Part shown: positions 19,401 through 27,920 of the stretch, piece after piece
Position numbering within the stretch: the first letter of the stretch is position 1
How the letters are laid out: every line of letters begins with the position of its first letter
Source of the DNA: Olivibacter oleidegradans
GTDB taxonomy: Bacteria; Bacteroidota; Bacteroidia; Sphingobacteriales; Sphingobacteriaceae
Direction: 5' to 3'
Assembly: GCF_042432805.1 (NCBI RefSeq)
Contig: NZ_JBHLWO010000002.1
Coordinates: forward strand, 2,914,001 to 2,978,000
Length of the DNA: 64,000 nt
Made by a program: the position numbers and the translations under genes
Notes under the pieces: generated by a model
The model's database searches: none
What the model saw: the letters and a program-made list of their open reading frames with translations, nothing else
What the model was told of the DNA's origin: nothing

Positions 19401-19669
19401 TACTCGATTCACATAAAGTGGAAGACGGGTCTTTTATTCGCGGTAAAAACTTAATGCTAGGTTATAACCTTCCTTCTAGTGCATTGGAAAAGATCAAGTT
19501 AAGCAGACTGAGAGTGTACGCATCTGTCCAAAACTTTTTCTTAATAACAGATTACAGTGGCTATGATCCGGAAGTTACTACTTATGATGACACTTTTGCA
19601 CAAGGCATTGAGTTTCATGATTACCCAAAACCCATGACGTTTACCTTCGGATTAAACGCGACCTTTTAA
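16493..19669 (+). CDS. SusC/RagA-family TonB-linked outer-membrane transporter (unit 1)
   Basis: A 1058-residue protein. A signal peptide of about 35 residues is followed by a carboxypeptidase-regulatory-like domain (about 55-130; GVSVLVKGSSKGVTTNEKG), then a TonB-box-like EVVVVGYGTQ, the SusC plug (about 145-260; DVLKDASSTAIYGTRGANGV) and a 22-strand barrel ending in Phe. It forms the barrel of a SusCD pedal-bin transporter that brings a captured ligand into the periplasm using TonB energy. The susD gene follows 18 bp later. The first 45 residues and the leader are nearly identical to the second SusC. No glycoside hydrolase is adjacent, so the ligand cannot be named. Confidence 0.96.
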   Translation: MTNQKNKPIKNIALTGSLALLISVGIPFCPSQAAASNRLTSNATYLANKKQQQIAGTVTSATDQTPLPGVSVLVKGSSKGVTTNEKGQFTIEASSSDILVFSYIGFLTTERTVGSSTNLNVALQEDSQSLDEVVVVGYGTQRKVDITGSVAGVKSEELTQRPAQNVNQALSGRIAGVNASTNSGRPGGRTQVRIRGFSSINATNEPLYVVDGIIFTEDISTINPSDIESVDVLKDASSTAIYGTRGANGVIMITTKRGKKGQSQINYDAFMTVNKMTRKQDVLNSAEWMEIEALGYQNAQKYDPEGFAAGRYENPVEKHKRYAVGNTFGNRELFTADGQPLYDVDWQDLLTRTAIGQSHNLSFTGGSDKSTYGLYLGYFDDQGIIVNSFQKRYSARAVIDHQVRDWLKVGGTISYSNNTERRQDDGVGGNIPPRMMIEMVPFIPYKYPDGTYGRREDYDGLETGDNPRAQADEITRLYKRNVFTGNAYAKVTLMEGLDFTSTIGANVRDQHQPYFVSSLSNFDGGLGRTFARIGAESSFFWQWSNHINYNRTFGDHTISATLGTEAQKFEVLEWEASANDIADDFYQWNNLGMGATPMPPTSDVQNYQMNSYFARANYGYKDKYLLTLTGRFDGSSRFGENNKFAFFPSAAAAWRISEEDFLKGSETVSNLKLRLSYGLTGNSEIDSYLSRANLQSGNYVFDGRLSAGTVISTLPNPNLKWEKTAQYNAGFDLGLLNDRINIVFDAYLKKTSDLLLAAPVPASSGYTSMMTNIGDMKNSGFEFGINTVNIDKGDFSWTTALNFSYLKNEVTALGTNNEDVFMNPFFIGSNSNILRVGNPVGSFYGLIREGTWSTAEEAEAARYNRLPGDIKYRDLNNDGQINDADRTILGKGIPDFYGGFFNTLRYKNFDLTLELQYSYGNDVFRMSQHSSEDRTGIANSYATVLNAWTPENQNTPIAQIRGAGVRYDTLLDSHKVEDGSFIRGKNLMLGYNLPSSALEKIKLSRLRVYASVQNFFLITDYSGYDPEVTTYDDTFAQGIEFHDYPKPMTFTFGLNATF

Positions 19670-19687
19670 CTTATACACGAAAGAACG

Positions 19688-21205
19688 ATGAAAAAATCTA
19701 TAATATCCATCTTTGCAGCTGCAACTTTACTTACAGCGAGTTCGTGCAGCGAGAGCTTCCTGGATGAAAACAACAAGAGTAATCCAACACAGGATAGCTA
19801 TTTTCAGAATGCAACACAAGCTCAGACCTTTGTTAACGGTATTTACACCAATTTAAGAGCCAACACAAGCGGTGATGGGATTGGTTATGGTGAGAGCCCC
19901 TGGATAAACCTCGAATTACTCGTTGGCCATGCTTCGACAAATTCACAAAGTAACTTTAACTTGGGTGTTATCAACCACACAACCGGAACCGAGAACCCCG
20001 GCTTTTACAGCTATTGGCAAGGCTTTTATGAAGGTATAGCAAATGCCAATGTAGCAATAAGCCGCATTCCGCAGATTGATATGAATGACACTCAAAAATC
20101 TAATTTGATGGGTCAAGCTCATTTTTTGCGTGCATACTATTATTTCTTTCTTACCCGACTGTTTGGGGATATCCCATTGGTAACACAGCCGGTTGATCCA
20201 ACAGACGATAGTCAATTGCGCCCTCAAAGAGCCAATAAAGAAGAAATATATGAGCTTATTGTCAATGATTTAACAGCTGCTGAAAATTCTTCTATACCAG
20301 ATGTAGACCGGACGGGAAGAGCATCTAAAGGGGCAGTTAAATCACTATTGGCCAATGTTTATCTTACAATGGCGGGCTATCCTTTAAATAAGGGTACTGA
20401 ATATTATCAGTTAGCAGCGGCCAAAGCAGCCGAAGTAACTACACAGGGTGATGCCTGGTATCCCTTGTTTAGTAATTTGGAGTTTCTCCACGATAGACCG
20501 AATAAAAATTTAGGGGAATTCATTTTACAGGTACAATACCTGGGCGGTGTAGCGGAAAATAACATCACCCAAATGATTATTCCTTATAATTCCTCAATCT
20601 CTAGACACGGTGATGAATATGGTTCATTGGTTCCACGTCGAGAGTTTGTTAACAGTTATGAAGCGGGTGATAAACGTAGCGCCGAACGCGGATTTTTCTT
20701 TACCAGTGCCCCAAGGGCAAAAAATGGTACCGGAACTATTACCTTTCCACCAGCCTTATATAAATATTGGTTGGAAGCTTCTTCGGGTGTTAATGGCGAC
20801 TTAACACCGGATATCAACTTTACATTAATCCGCATGCCGGAAGTATATTTAATTCATGCCGAAGCTGAAAATGAGGTTAATGGACCTACCGACGCAGCCT
20901 ATGCTTCTTTGAATAAAGTAAGACAAAGAGCAGGATTGGCACCATTAAGTGGCTTATCACAAAGCCAATTTAGGGAAGCTGTTTGGCGTGAAAGATATCA
21001 CGAACTATGCTATGAAAATAAAGCTTATTTCGACATCCAACGGACGCGTAAAGCCTATAACTTAGCGGCTAATAGCTTTGTTGACTTAATAGGTTATAGA
21101 AACGAAAGCGGTACCACTTGGACAGAAAAGTACTTATTATTACCAATACCTCAACGAGAACTTCAGGCGAATCCTAATTTAGCGCCAAATAATCCCGGAT
21201 GGTAA
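19688..21205 (+). CDS. SusD/RagB-family ligand-binding lipoprotein (unit 1)
   Basis: A 505-residue surface lipoprotein. The lipobox places the acylated Cys20 in LTASSCSES. The SusD tetratricopeptide core is recognised by FLRAYYYFFLTRLFGDIPLV (about 147-166), the RASKGAVKSLLANVYLTMAG helix, and the closing ERYHELCYENKAYFDIQRT and LLPIPQRELQANPNL blocks. It forms the lid of the transporter made by the preceding susC and binds the ligand. A strong terminator follows 66 bp after its stop. Confidence 0.96.
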   Translation: MKKSIISIFAAATLLTASSCSESFLDENNKSNPTQDSYFQNATQAQTFVNGIYTNLRANTSGDGIGYGESPWINLELLVGHASTNSQSNFNLGVINHTTGTENPGFYSYWQGFYEGIANANVAISRIPQIDMNDTQKSNLMGQAHFLRAYYYFFLTRLFGDIPLVTQPVDPTDDSQLRPQRANKEEIYELIVNDLTAAENSSIPDVDRTGRASKGAVKSLLANVYLTMAGYPLNKGTEYYQLAAAKAAEVTTQGDAWYPLFSNLEFLHDRPNKNLGEFILQVQYLGGVAENNITQMIIPYNSSISRHGDEYGSLVPRREFVNSYEAGDKRSAERGFFFTSAPRAKNGTGTITFPPALYKYWLEASSGVNGDLTPDINFTLIRMPEVYLIHAEAENEVNGPTDAAYASLNKVRQRAGLAPLSGLSQSQFREAVWRERYHELCYENKAYFDIQRTRKAYNLAANSFVDLIGYRNESGTTWTEKYLLLPIPQRELQANPNLAPNNPGW

Positions 21206-21271
21206 TGGGGTCGTACTCATCGCACCGAGTCAAAAGATAGCGCAGTTTTTAAGGCTTCTTTAGATAAATGC

Positions 21272-21311
21272 AAAACAGCAATTTTCCTTTTGGAAAATTG
21301 CTGTTTTTTTT
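21272..21311 (+). terminator. Strong rho-independent terminator after the first susCD unit
   Basis: A perfect 16-bp stem (21272-21287 with 21292-21307), a TTTT loop, and a run of eight T beginning inside the stem end. It separates the two susCD transcripts. Confidence 0.92.
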
Positions 21312-21517
21312 ACCCCTCCTCTATGATCACGAGCAACGTTTTTATTCATGACAAAAAGAGTGTGCATTACCGTCAATCTACTTGCCAAATAATATTGTTA
21401 GTTGTGTATACATTTCACAAATTAGCAAAAACTCTTTGATATTAATTTTTTTCTTAAGAAGTTAGCCTTTTGAAACTATATAAACTAACAAAAACCATTT
21501 AAACTATGATAAAAAAA

Positions 21518-21531
21518 CTAAAACAGTTTAG
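21518..21531. promoter_or_regulatory. Inverted repeat CTAAA-ACAG-TTTAG, candidate auxiliary operator
   Basis: The counterpart of 16365-16378, with one base changed in the spacer and the arms kept. It lies 64 bp upstream of the CG-centred site, against 52 bp in the first unit. Confidence 0.5.
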
Positions 21532-21581
21532 CGTATCTACATTTTCTTAGGGTAACCAAGGCCTTTTTTTCGATTATTTTA

Positions 21582-21595
21582 CTAAAGCGATTTAG
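21582..21595. promoter_or_regulatory. Predicted LacI-family operator CTAAAGCGATTTAG (second copy)
   Basis: Identical in all 14 bp to the site at 16417-16430 although flanks differ. It is 69 bp upstream of the second susC start. Confidence 0.6.
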
Positions 21596-21664
21596 TGAGG
21601 TGAGTATTTATTGACTTGATTTTTTGCTCACCGATCAATTTATAAACTTGATTATTAAACATTT

Positions 21665-24600
21665 ATGACCAATCAAAAAAACAGACCAATTAAAAGCATG
21701 GCCTTAACGGGAAGTTTGGCTTTGTTAATTTCCATTGGGATGCCAGGCGTCCCATCTTTTGCCGAAGCGTCAAGTAGATTCGCTTCCAAATCGACCACCC
21801 GCTCGTTCAAACAACAGCAGAAGACAATCGCCGGAACGGTAACGAGCGCAACAGATCAAGCTCCTTTACCGGGAGTTTCGGTTTTAATAAAAGGCTCATC
21901 AAAAGGAGTAACAACTGATGAAAAGGGCCGCTTTCAGATCGAAGCTTCAACAAATGATGTGCTGGTGTTTAGCTATTTAGGTTATTTAAGCGCAGAGCAA
22001 CCTGTTGGTAATAGAAGTATTGTCAATGTATCCTTACGGGAGGAGAGCAATAATTTAGAGGAAGTCGTTGTTGTGGGATACGGTACACAAAAGCGGAGCG
22101 AAATCAATTCAGCGGTTGCTAATGTGAAGGCCGAAGACTTCAATGCAGGGGGAACACGATCACCCATGGATTTAATCCAGGGAAAAGTAGCTGGTTTGAA
22201 TATTACGCGCACACAAGGGAACAATCCAAATTCGACTACTTCAATTCAGTTAAGAGGGATTAATTCATTAAAAGGAGGCACGACACCGCTGATCGTTATC
22301 GACGGTATTCCGGGAGGTAACCTGGATTTACTGCAACAAGATGATATCGAATCTTTCTCAGTTTTAAAAGATGGATCCGCTGCTGCCATTTATGGTACAC
22401 GCGGAAATGCGGGCGTAATTTTAATTACCACAAAAAAGGGTAAGGCAGGGGAACCGAGGTATGACTACTCTACTTATATACAGCATGAGTCAGTAGATAA
22501 AAAGCCGGAGTATCTATCAGCATCCGAATTCCGCGATCTGATCAATCAGGGATTAATCGCTCAGGATTTGGATTTAGGCGGATCCACAGACTTATACGAC
22601 GAGCTGGTAAACAAAGACAACTTTAGCCATTACCATAACTTAGCAGCGTCAGGAGGAAGTGAAAAGTCGAATTACCGTGCGTCACTTTATTTTAACAACG
22701 CACAAGGGATTGCAAAAGAAAATGGGAGGCGGCAATTTGGCGGACGGGTTAATGTGAATCAAAAGGGATTGCAAGATCGACTGGAGATGCAATTTAACTT
22801 AGCAGCCAACTTAAGTAAGGCGAACTTATTGGGTGGCGGCGTAAATGACGATATCAACTCGGTAGATTACGGAAAGACAACGGGTTCTGATTTTGAACAA
22901 GCGATACAGCGAAATCCGACGGCTCCGATTAGAAATCCCGATGGTTCCTTTTTAGAGACCCAAGGCTTTAACAATTATAATCCCCTTTCCAGATTAGAGA
23001 ACCGCATTTTTGAACGTAATCAATCTACTATCAGTGGTGATGCTCGATTTACCTACAACATTATAGAAGGCCTAAAAGCTTCTGCCTTTGGCTCCTATGT
23101 TCGGGATGAATATAACGATCGGAGGTATCGCTCGATCAATGATTGGGATCAACGGCAAAATTCTGAATATCAGGGGATGGGATATGCCGCTAAAGCGAAC
23201 TACCTCACCTGGTCGCAGACCTTCGAATCGACGCTCGACTATACCACTACGATCGCAGATGACCATTCGTTAAACGCGACAATAGGCTATAGTTATCAAT
23301 ATAATACGCTAGAAAAGTTTAATGTGAATAATAACGGCTTTACTAATGACGCCATGTTGGATTGGAATCTTGGTGGTGGTAGCGCTATTAATAACACGCT
23401 ACTGCCTCGCCCGGGTATGGGCAGTTTTAAAGATGACAATACGCTTGTAGCTTTTTTTGGTCGAATAAACTATTCTTATTTAGGAAAATACTCTGCACAA
23501 TTTATTCTTCGGAGAGAGGGTTCTAGCCGCTTTGGTGAGAACAATAAATGGGGAAACTTTCCCGCGGCATCTATCGGTTGGACCATCAGTGAAGAGGAAT
23601 TTTTAAAGAATACAACACTTGTCAATAATTTAAAGTTACGAGTTGGCTATGGTGTTACAGGCAATCAAGATATAAGTAATTACCAATCCCTGCTTACGCT
23701 TAGTACTGGAGGCACATACTTAATGGATGGAACTTATTATCAAACATTTGGCCCAGCAAGAAACGCCAATCCTAACCTTAAGTGGGAGCGCAAAGCCGAG
23801 TGGAACTTCGGTTTGGATTTTGCCTTATTAGACAATAGACTTTCCGGTTCATTAGATGTTTATAACCGTTTAACGAAGGATTTAATATATGACTATAATG
23901 CGCAGCAACCATCTTTCGTTCGCGACAAGATCTTAATGAATGTGGGCTCAATAACGAACAAAGGCGTTGAATTGATACTGAGCGGCACCCCGGTTAAAAA
24001 AGACAACTTCACATGGAACATCGATTTGGCTGGTAGCTTGCAAAATAACCGGCTAAAACAGTTATCAAGTGATGTATTTCAGGCTAATTTCCTTGAGTTC
24101 GGAGGGCTGCCCTCTCCAGGCAATCTTGGAAACGCCATTCGTCTTGAAGAAGGAGGTAAGGTTGGTAATTTCTATGGAAAACGATTTGCGGGCTTCACAG
24201 ACGATGGGAAATGGCAATTTTATAAAGCTGATGGATCGGTGGCAACTACCAGTGAAATGAATAACGACGATCTTACCATAATCGGAAATGGTGTTCCGAA
24301 ATACAATCTATCCCTTAATAATACATTACGCTACAAAAACTTTGATCTTACGGTATTTTTCAGGGGTAAATTCGGTTTTGACATTCTGAATACCAAAGAA
24401 ATGTATTTTGGAAACAAGAAATGGCTTCCAAATAATATCTTCAAAAGTGCCATTACTACCCATAACCAGCTGAACGATGATCCGCAATACTCGGATTACT
24501 ACTTAGAAAAAGGTGATTTTGTAAAATTGGATAATGTCACTTTAGGGTATACATTCAAATTGAGTTCGAACTATATAAGAAATTTAAGAATATACGCTGC

Positions 24601-24742
24601 CGGCAGAAATTTAGCAACATTCACGGGCTACAGTGGAATAGACCCTGAAATTCAAGACACTGGTTTTACGACAGGTATAGACGGTCGTGGTTTCTATCCT
24701 CGAACCAAATCATTCACGCTTGGTGTAAATGTTGGATTTTAA
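21665..24742 (+). CDS. SusC/RagA-family TonB-linked outer-membrane transporter (unit 2)
   Basis: A 1025-residue protein with the same plan as the first SusC: signal peptide, carboxypeptidase-regulatory-like domain (about 55-130), EVVVVGYGTQ, plug (FSVLKDGSAAAIYGTRGNAGV) and barrel with a terminal Phe. The N-terminal 140 residues are close to those of unit 1, while plug and barrel are much more divergent, suggesting a different ligand or a different fragment of one substrate. The partner susD follows after 12 bp. It has its own leader and terminator, so it is a separate transcript likely under the same regulator. Confidence 0.96.
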   Translation: MTNQKNRPIKSMALTGSLALLISIGMPGVPSFAEASSRFASKSTTRSFKQQQKTIAGTVTSATDQAPLPGVSVLIKGSSKGVTTDEKGRFQIEASTNDVLVFSYLGYLSAEQPVGNRSIVNVSLREESNNLEEVVVVGYGTQKRSEINSAVANVKAEDFNAGGTRSPMDLIQGKVAGLNITRTQGNNPNSTTSIQLRGINSLKGGTTPLIVIDGIPGGNLDLLQQDDIESFSVLKDGSAAAIYGTRGNAGVILITTKKGKAGEPRYDYSTYIQHESVDKKPEYLSASEFRDLINQGLIAQDLDLGGSTDLYDELVNKDNFSHYHNLAASGGSEKSNYRASLYFNNAQGIAKENGRRQFGGRVNVNQKGLQDRLEMQFNLAANLSKANLLGGGVNDDINSVDYGKTTGSDFEQAIQRNPTAPIRNPDGSFLETQGFNNYNPLSRLENRIFERNQSTISGDARFTYNIIEGLKASAFGSYVRDEYNDRRYRSINDWDQRQNSEYQGMGYAAKANYLTWSQTFESTLDYTTTIADDHSLNATIGYSYQYNTLEKFNVNNNGFTNDAMLDWNLGGGSAINNTLLPRPGMGSFKDDNTLVAFFGRINYSYLGKYSAQFILRREGSSRFGENNKWGNFPAASIGWTISEEEFLKNTTLVNNLKLRVGYGVTGNQDISNYQSLLTLSTGGTYLMDGTYYQTFGPARNANPNLKWERKAEWNFGLDFALLDNRLSGSLDVYNRLTKDLIYDYNAQQPSFVRDKILMNVGSITNKGVELILSGTPVKKDNFTWNIDLAGSLQNNRLKQLSSDVFQANFLEFGGLPSPGNLGNAIRLEEGGKVGNFYGKRFAGFTDDGKWQFYKADGSVATTSEMNNDDLTIIGNGVPKYNLSLNNTLRYKNFDLTVFFRGKFGFDILNTKEMYFGNKKWLPNNIFKSAITTHNQLNDDPQYSDYYLEKGDFVKLDNVTLGYTFKLSSNYIRNLRIYAAGRNLATFTGYSGIDPEIQDTGFTTGIDGRGFYPRTKSFTLGVNVGF

Positions 24743-24754
24743 AAACATAAAAAG

Positions 24755-26386
24755 ATGAAACAACTCCTAAAAAAATCTATATATATTTCTGTATTTGGTA
24801 TGATAGCAATGAGCTATCAAGCTTGTACCAAACTGGACGAAAATCCTTATAGCGAAATAAGCAACGATAAATTTCTCAACAACAGAAGAGAAGTATTGCA
24901 AGCGGCCTTACGCCCAATGACCCATATGCAATCATGGCTAGCGCCTACCGGAGGCAGTGGTTATTACTACCATTCGGAATTGTCGTCTGATCAATTGGCC
25001 TGGCCGCAAAAAGGCAGACATGGCTATGATGCAGGAGATCATTTTAGACAGCATTATCACACATGGACAGACAATGAATCTCGCACACGCGATGCTTGGA
25101 TTGGAATGTGGACAGGCTTAGGTTATGTTAACAACGCGCTCAATCGGATTCAAGCAACCCCACCAGAAAAGGTAGGTATGGAGCCTGACGAACTGAATGC
25201 GATCATTGCAGAACTCAAGGTACTTCGCGCTTATAATTACATGAAAATAATGGAATTATGGGGCAATGTACCCATTGTTGAAGAAGTGTCTGAAGAAATA
25301 GCCAATCCAGAGACCAAACCACGTACGGAAGTCTTTGCTTTCATACAAAAGGAGCTTGAAGAAAATGTTCCTAATTTATTACCGCTTTCGGATGCATTAA
25401 TTGGAAGAGTAAACAAGGCTGCGGGATACGCCATGCTAGCAGAACTCTATCTTAATGCTGAAAAGTGGGTAGGACAGCCCATGTGGGACGAGTGTATTGC
25501 AGCCTGTGATCAGGTTTTAAATGGTGAAGGGGGCGGCTTAGGGGGTGGTCCTAACCTGGCTGCTGATCTGACGTCTACATTTAGTAATACGAATCAACGT
25601 GCAACAGAGGCTCTTTTTCAATTTGCATATAGTCAAAAAGGAGGTTTCGCATTTGATTGGGGCGGCTTCTTTATGGGCTATGATTATATGAAAGATGTAC
25701 TTAATGTCGGATACGGCGGATGGAATGCCTTCGTAGTGATACCAACCGCTTTTGATGCTTACACTGAAAACGACTTACGCAAGAAAGAGTGGTTTTTGTT
25801 CGGCCCACAATACAAATATGGCACACAAACACCGGTGTTAGGCACGGAAGAATGGAGCGGAAAACCTATTGTTTTTGTAAACAGTATCCGCCGTGAAAGC
25901 GAGGGAGACTTAACCAGCGCAGGCGGTATGGCACAAGGAGAAGAAAATAGTGGAGCTAGATTCAATAAATATAAATCCGGGACCTTACAAGATGCCAACT
26001 ATCGTGAAAACCACTATATGATCTATCGTCTTACCGAAATATACTTTAATAAAGCAGAGGCCATTATGCGAAAAAATGGCGGTGTTGCCACCCAAGAGGC
26101 AGTAAATTTAATTAATGAAAGTAGAAAACGAGCCTTTTCCGCCGAAGATTGGCCTGCTGCACAATATACAACGGCAAGCTTGACACTAGATGAATTATTG
26201 GCTGAGCGAGGTCGTGAATTTATTTTTGAAGGAAAAAGACGTACCGATCTTATTCGTTTTGGAAAGTATACAACAGCCGCTTGGTGGGATCACAGACCTA
26301 GTAGTGACCCAAACCGGGAATTGTATCCGATTCCGAATACGCAAATTGCCATTAATCCAAATTTGAAGCAAAATCCGGGATACTAA
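24755..26386 (+). CDS. SusD/RagB-family ligand-binding lipoprotein (unit 2)
   Basis: A 543-residue lipoprotein, acylated at Cys24 (MSYQACTKL). SusD core signatures are LKVLRAYNYMKIMELWGNVPIV (about 152-173), the VNKAAGYAMLAELYLNAE helix, YRLTEIYFNKAEAIMRKNGG, and the ending LLAERGREFIFEGKRRTDLIRFGK with LYPIPNTQIAINPNL. It shares the fold but little direct sequence with the first SusD, again pointing to a different ligand. It is cotranscribed with the second susC and followed by a terminator hairpin. Confidence 0.96.
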   Translation: MKQLLKKSIYISVFGMIAMSYQACTKLDENPYSEISNDKFLNNRREVLQAALRPMTHMQSWLAPTGGSGYYYHSELSSDQLAWPQKGRHGYDAGDHFRQHYHTWTDNESRTRDAWIGMWTGLGYVNNALNRIQATPPEKVGMEPDELNAIIAELKVLRAYNYMKIMELWGNVPIVEEVSEEIANPETKPRTEVFAFIQKELEENVPNLLPLSDALIGRVNKAAGYAMLAELYLNAEKWVGQPMWDECIAACDQVLNGEGGGLGGGPNLAADLTSTFSNTNQRATEALFQFAYSQKGGFAFDWGGFFMGYDYMKDVLNVGYGGWNAFVVIPTAFDAYTENDLRKKEWFLFGPQYKYGTQTPVLGTEEWSGKPIVFVNSIRRESEGDLTSAGGMAQGEENSGARFNKYKSGTLQDANYRENHYMIYRLTEIYFNKAEAIMRKNGGVATQEAVNLINESRKRAFSAEDWPAAQYTTASLTLDELLAERGREFIFEGKRRTDLIRFGKYTTAAWWDHRPSSDPNRELYPIPNTQIAINPNLKQNPGY

Positions 26387-26393
26387 ACAACAG

Positions 26394-26420
26394 AGGCGCT
26401 CAAAAAATGAGCGCCTTTTT
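26394..26420 (+). terminator. Rho-independent terminator after the second susCD unit
   Basis: AGGCGCTC (26394-26401) pairs with GAGCGCCT (26409-26416) over a 7-nt loop, followed by TTTT. It starts 7 bp after the susD stop. Confidence 0.9.
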
Positions 26421-26595
26421 ATCATATCCAATGATGTACCACCAATTTTACGGTCAGTTGGGAGCATGGCTTCTCAATCAAAACTCTTTGCCATCTTGAC
26501 TTTAAAAGATATTCTCAACAATATTCGTTCATTATTTTTATAAATAAAACAATTCTGTTAATTTGCCTAACACAGTACCAACAAAACAGACACCA

Positions 26596-27909
26596 ATGAC
26601 CCTAGTTTACATTGCCCTATCCATTTTCTTGTTAATCCTACTGATTAATACATTCAAAGTACATCCCTTCCCTGCCTTTTTACTCGTTTCAATCTTTGCC
26701 GCAGCTACTTTAGGCTTATCTATTGATAAAATTGCGACAACATTAGAGAAAGGAATTGGCGATATTTTATCATCCTTACTAATATTAATTACGTTTGGAG
26801 CCATGTTCGGTAAAATCATTGCTGTAAGCGGTGCTGCGCAAAAAATAGCCGCGGTGATGATGTCGTGGGTGGGGCAAAAAAAAATTCAGTGGGCCATGAT
26901 GATTGTTGGCTTTATCATCGGTATTCCACTTTTTTACGGAGTAGGTTTTGTGCTGATGGTGCCTCTTATTTTTTCGGTAGTCTATAAATATAAACTTCCG
27001 GCGGTCTTCATTGGCTTGCCTATGTTAGCAGCGCTGTCGGTTACGCATGGCTTTTTACCCCCTCATCCTTCACCCTCCGCACTGGTTATCCAATTCAACG
27101 CCAATATGGGTTTAACGCTTGTATATGGCTTCGCTCTTGCTATACCGGCTATCATTATCGCCGGTCCTTTCTTTGCACAATTTCTCAAAAAAATCCCATC
27201 GCAACCCTTACAGACATTCATTTCAGAAGACTTACCCGATGATCAATTACCAGGCACTTTTAATAGCTTTTTTACGGCATTGTTGCCCGTTATACTACTA
27301 ATTGCAACGACATTTATCCAACATGTATTTACGTTGAGTCCAACAGTTCAACAGCTATTAATATTTCTGAGTTCGCCATCGGTGGTTTTGATGATTGTAT
27401 TTTTTTATTCACTTTTCTCCTTGGGAGTCGTTCAAAAACTTAAAATGGACGATTTAATGAATCATTGTACGCAAGCGGTGAAGGACGTTGCTACCATCAT
27501 TTTGATTATTGCCGGTTCAGGAGCGCTCAAAGAAGTATTTACACAAACCGGTGTAAGCGAGGAGATTGCTACTTCATTGAGAGCACTTCCGGTTCCGCCG
27601 CTTGCCTTAGGTTGGTTAATAGCGGCTATTATACGAATATGCGTCGGATCGGCAACTGTAGCGGGATTGACGACCGGTTCGATGATTCTACCACTGATTC
27701 AATCCACTGGAACTGACCCTAATTTGATGGTGCTAGCGGTCGGCGCAGGTAGTTTAGCCTTCTCACATGTCAATGATTCAGGCTTCTGGATGTTTAAGGA
27801 GTACTTTAATCTGACAATCAAAGATACCGTGCTAACTTGGTCGGTAATGGAATCCATTGTTGCCATCGTCGGCCTCATCGGTGTTCTGTTGTTAAATCTG
27901 GTTGTATAA
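26596..27909 (+). CDS. GntP-family gluconate/organic-acid permease
   Basis: A 437-residue polytopic protein, start taken at ATG 26596 (MTLVYIALSIFLLILLI); an in-frame TTG 33 bp upstream adds a polar stretch and is less likely. About 12 hydrophobic segments are visible. Family marks are FGAMFGKIIAVSGAAQKIA, ALSVTHGFLPPHPSPSALV, and the AFSHVNDSGFWMFKEYFN motif near the end. GntP members import gluconate or related sugar acids with protons. Its place after the susCD units suggests that a sugar acid may be released from their substrate, but it is a separate transcript and lacks the CTAAA repeat. The end lies 11 bp from the convergent DUF294 gene. Confidence 0.9.
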   Translation: MTLVYIALSIFLLILLINTFKVHPFPAFLLVSIFAAATLGLSIDKIATTLEKGIGDILSSLLILITFGAMFGKIIAVSGAAQKIAAVMMSWVGQKKIQWAMMIVGFIIGIPLFYGVGFVLMVPLIFSVVYKYKLPAVFIGLPMLAALSVTHGFLPPHPSPSALVIQFNANMGLTLVYGFALAIPAIIIAGPFFAQFLKKIPSQPLQTFISEDLPDDQLPGTFNSFFTALLPVILLIATTFIQHVFTLSPTVQQLLIFLSSPSVVLMIVFFYSLFSLGVVQKLKMDDLMNHCTQAVKDVATIILIIAGSGALKEVFTQTGVSEEIATSLRALPVPPLALGWLIAAIIRICVGSATVAGLTTGSMILPLIQSTGTDPNLMVLAVGAGSLAFSHVNDSGFWMFKEYFNLTIKDTVLTWSVMESIVAIVGLIGVLLLNLVV

Positions 27910-27920
27910 GATCAACGATT

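Larger units (their letters stand above)
21424..21664 (+). promoter_or_regulatory. Leader of the second susCD unit
   Basis: It has the same block order as the leader at 16257-16492 (CTTTGATATTAA, TTAAGAAGTTAGCC, two inverted repeats, TTATTAAACATTTATGACC). Sequence between the blocks has diverged, so the shared blocks are likely under selection or recently copied. The remainder of the gap (21312-21423) shows nothing I can name. Confidence 0.6.

Noticed and set aside
21206..21664. Possible mobile element between the two susCD units, suggested by the repeated leader
   Set aside because: No transposase, target duplication or terminal inverted repeats; similarity is limited to control blocks and the susC start.
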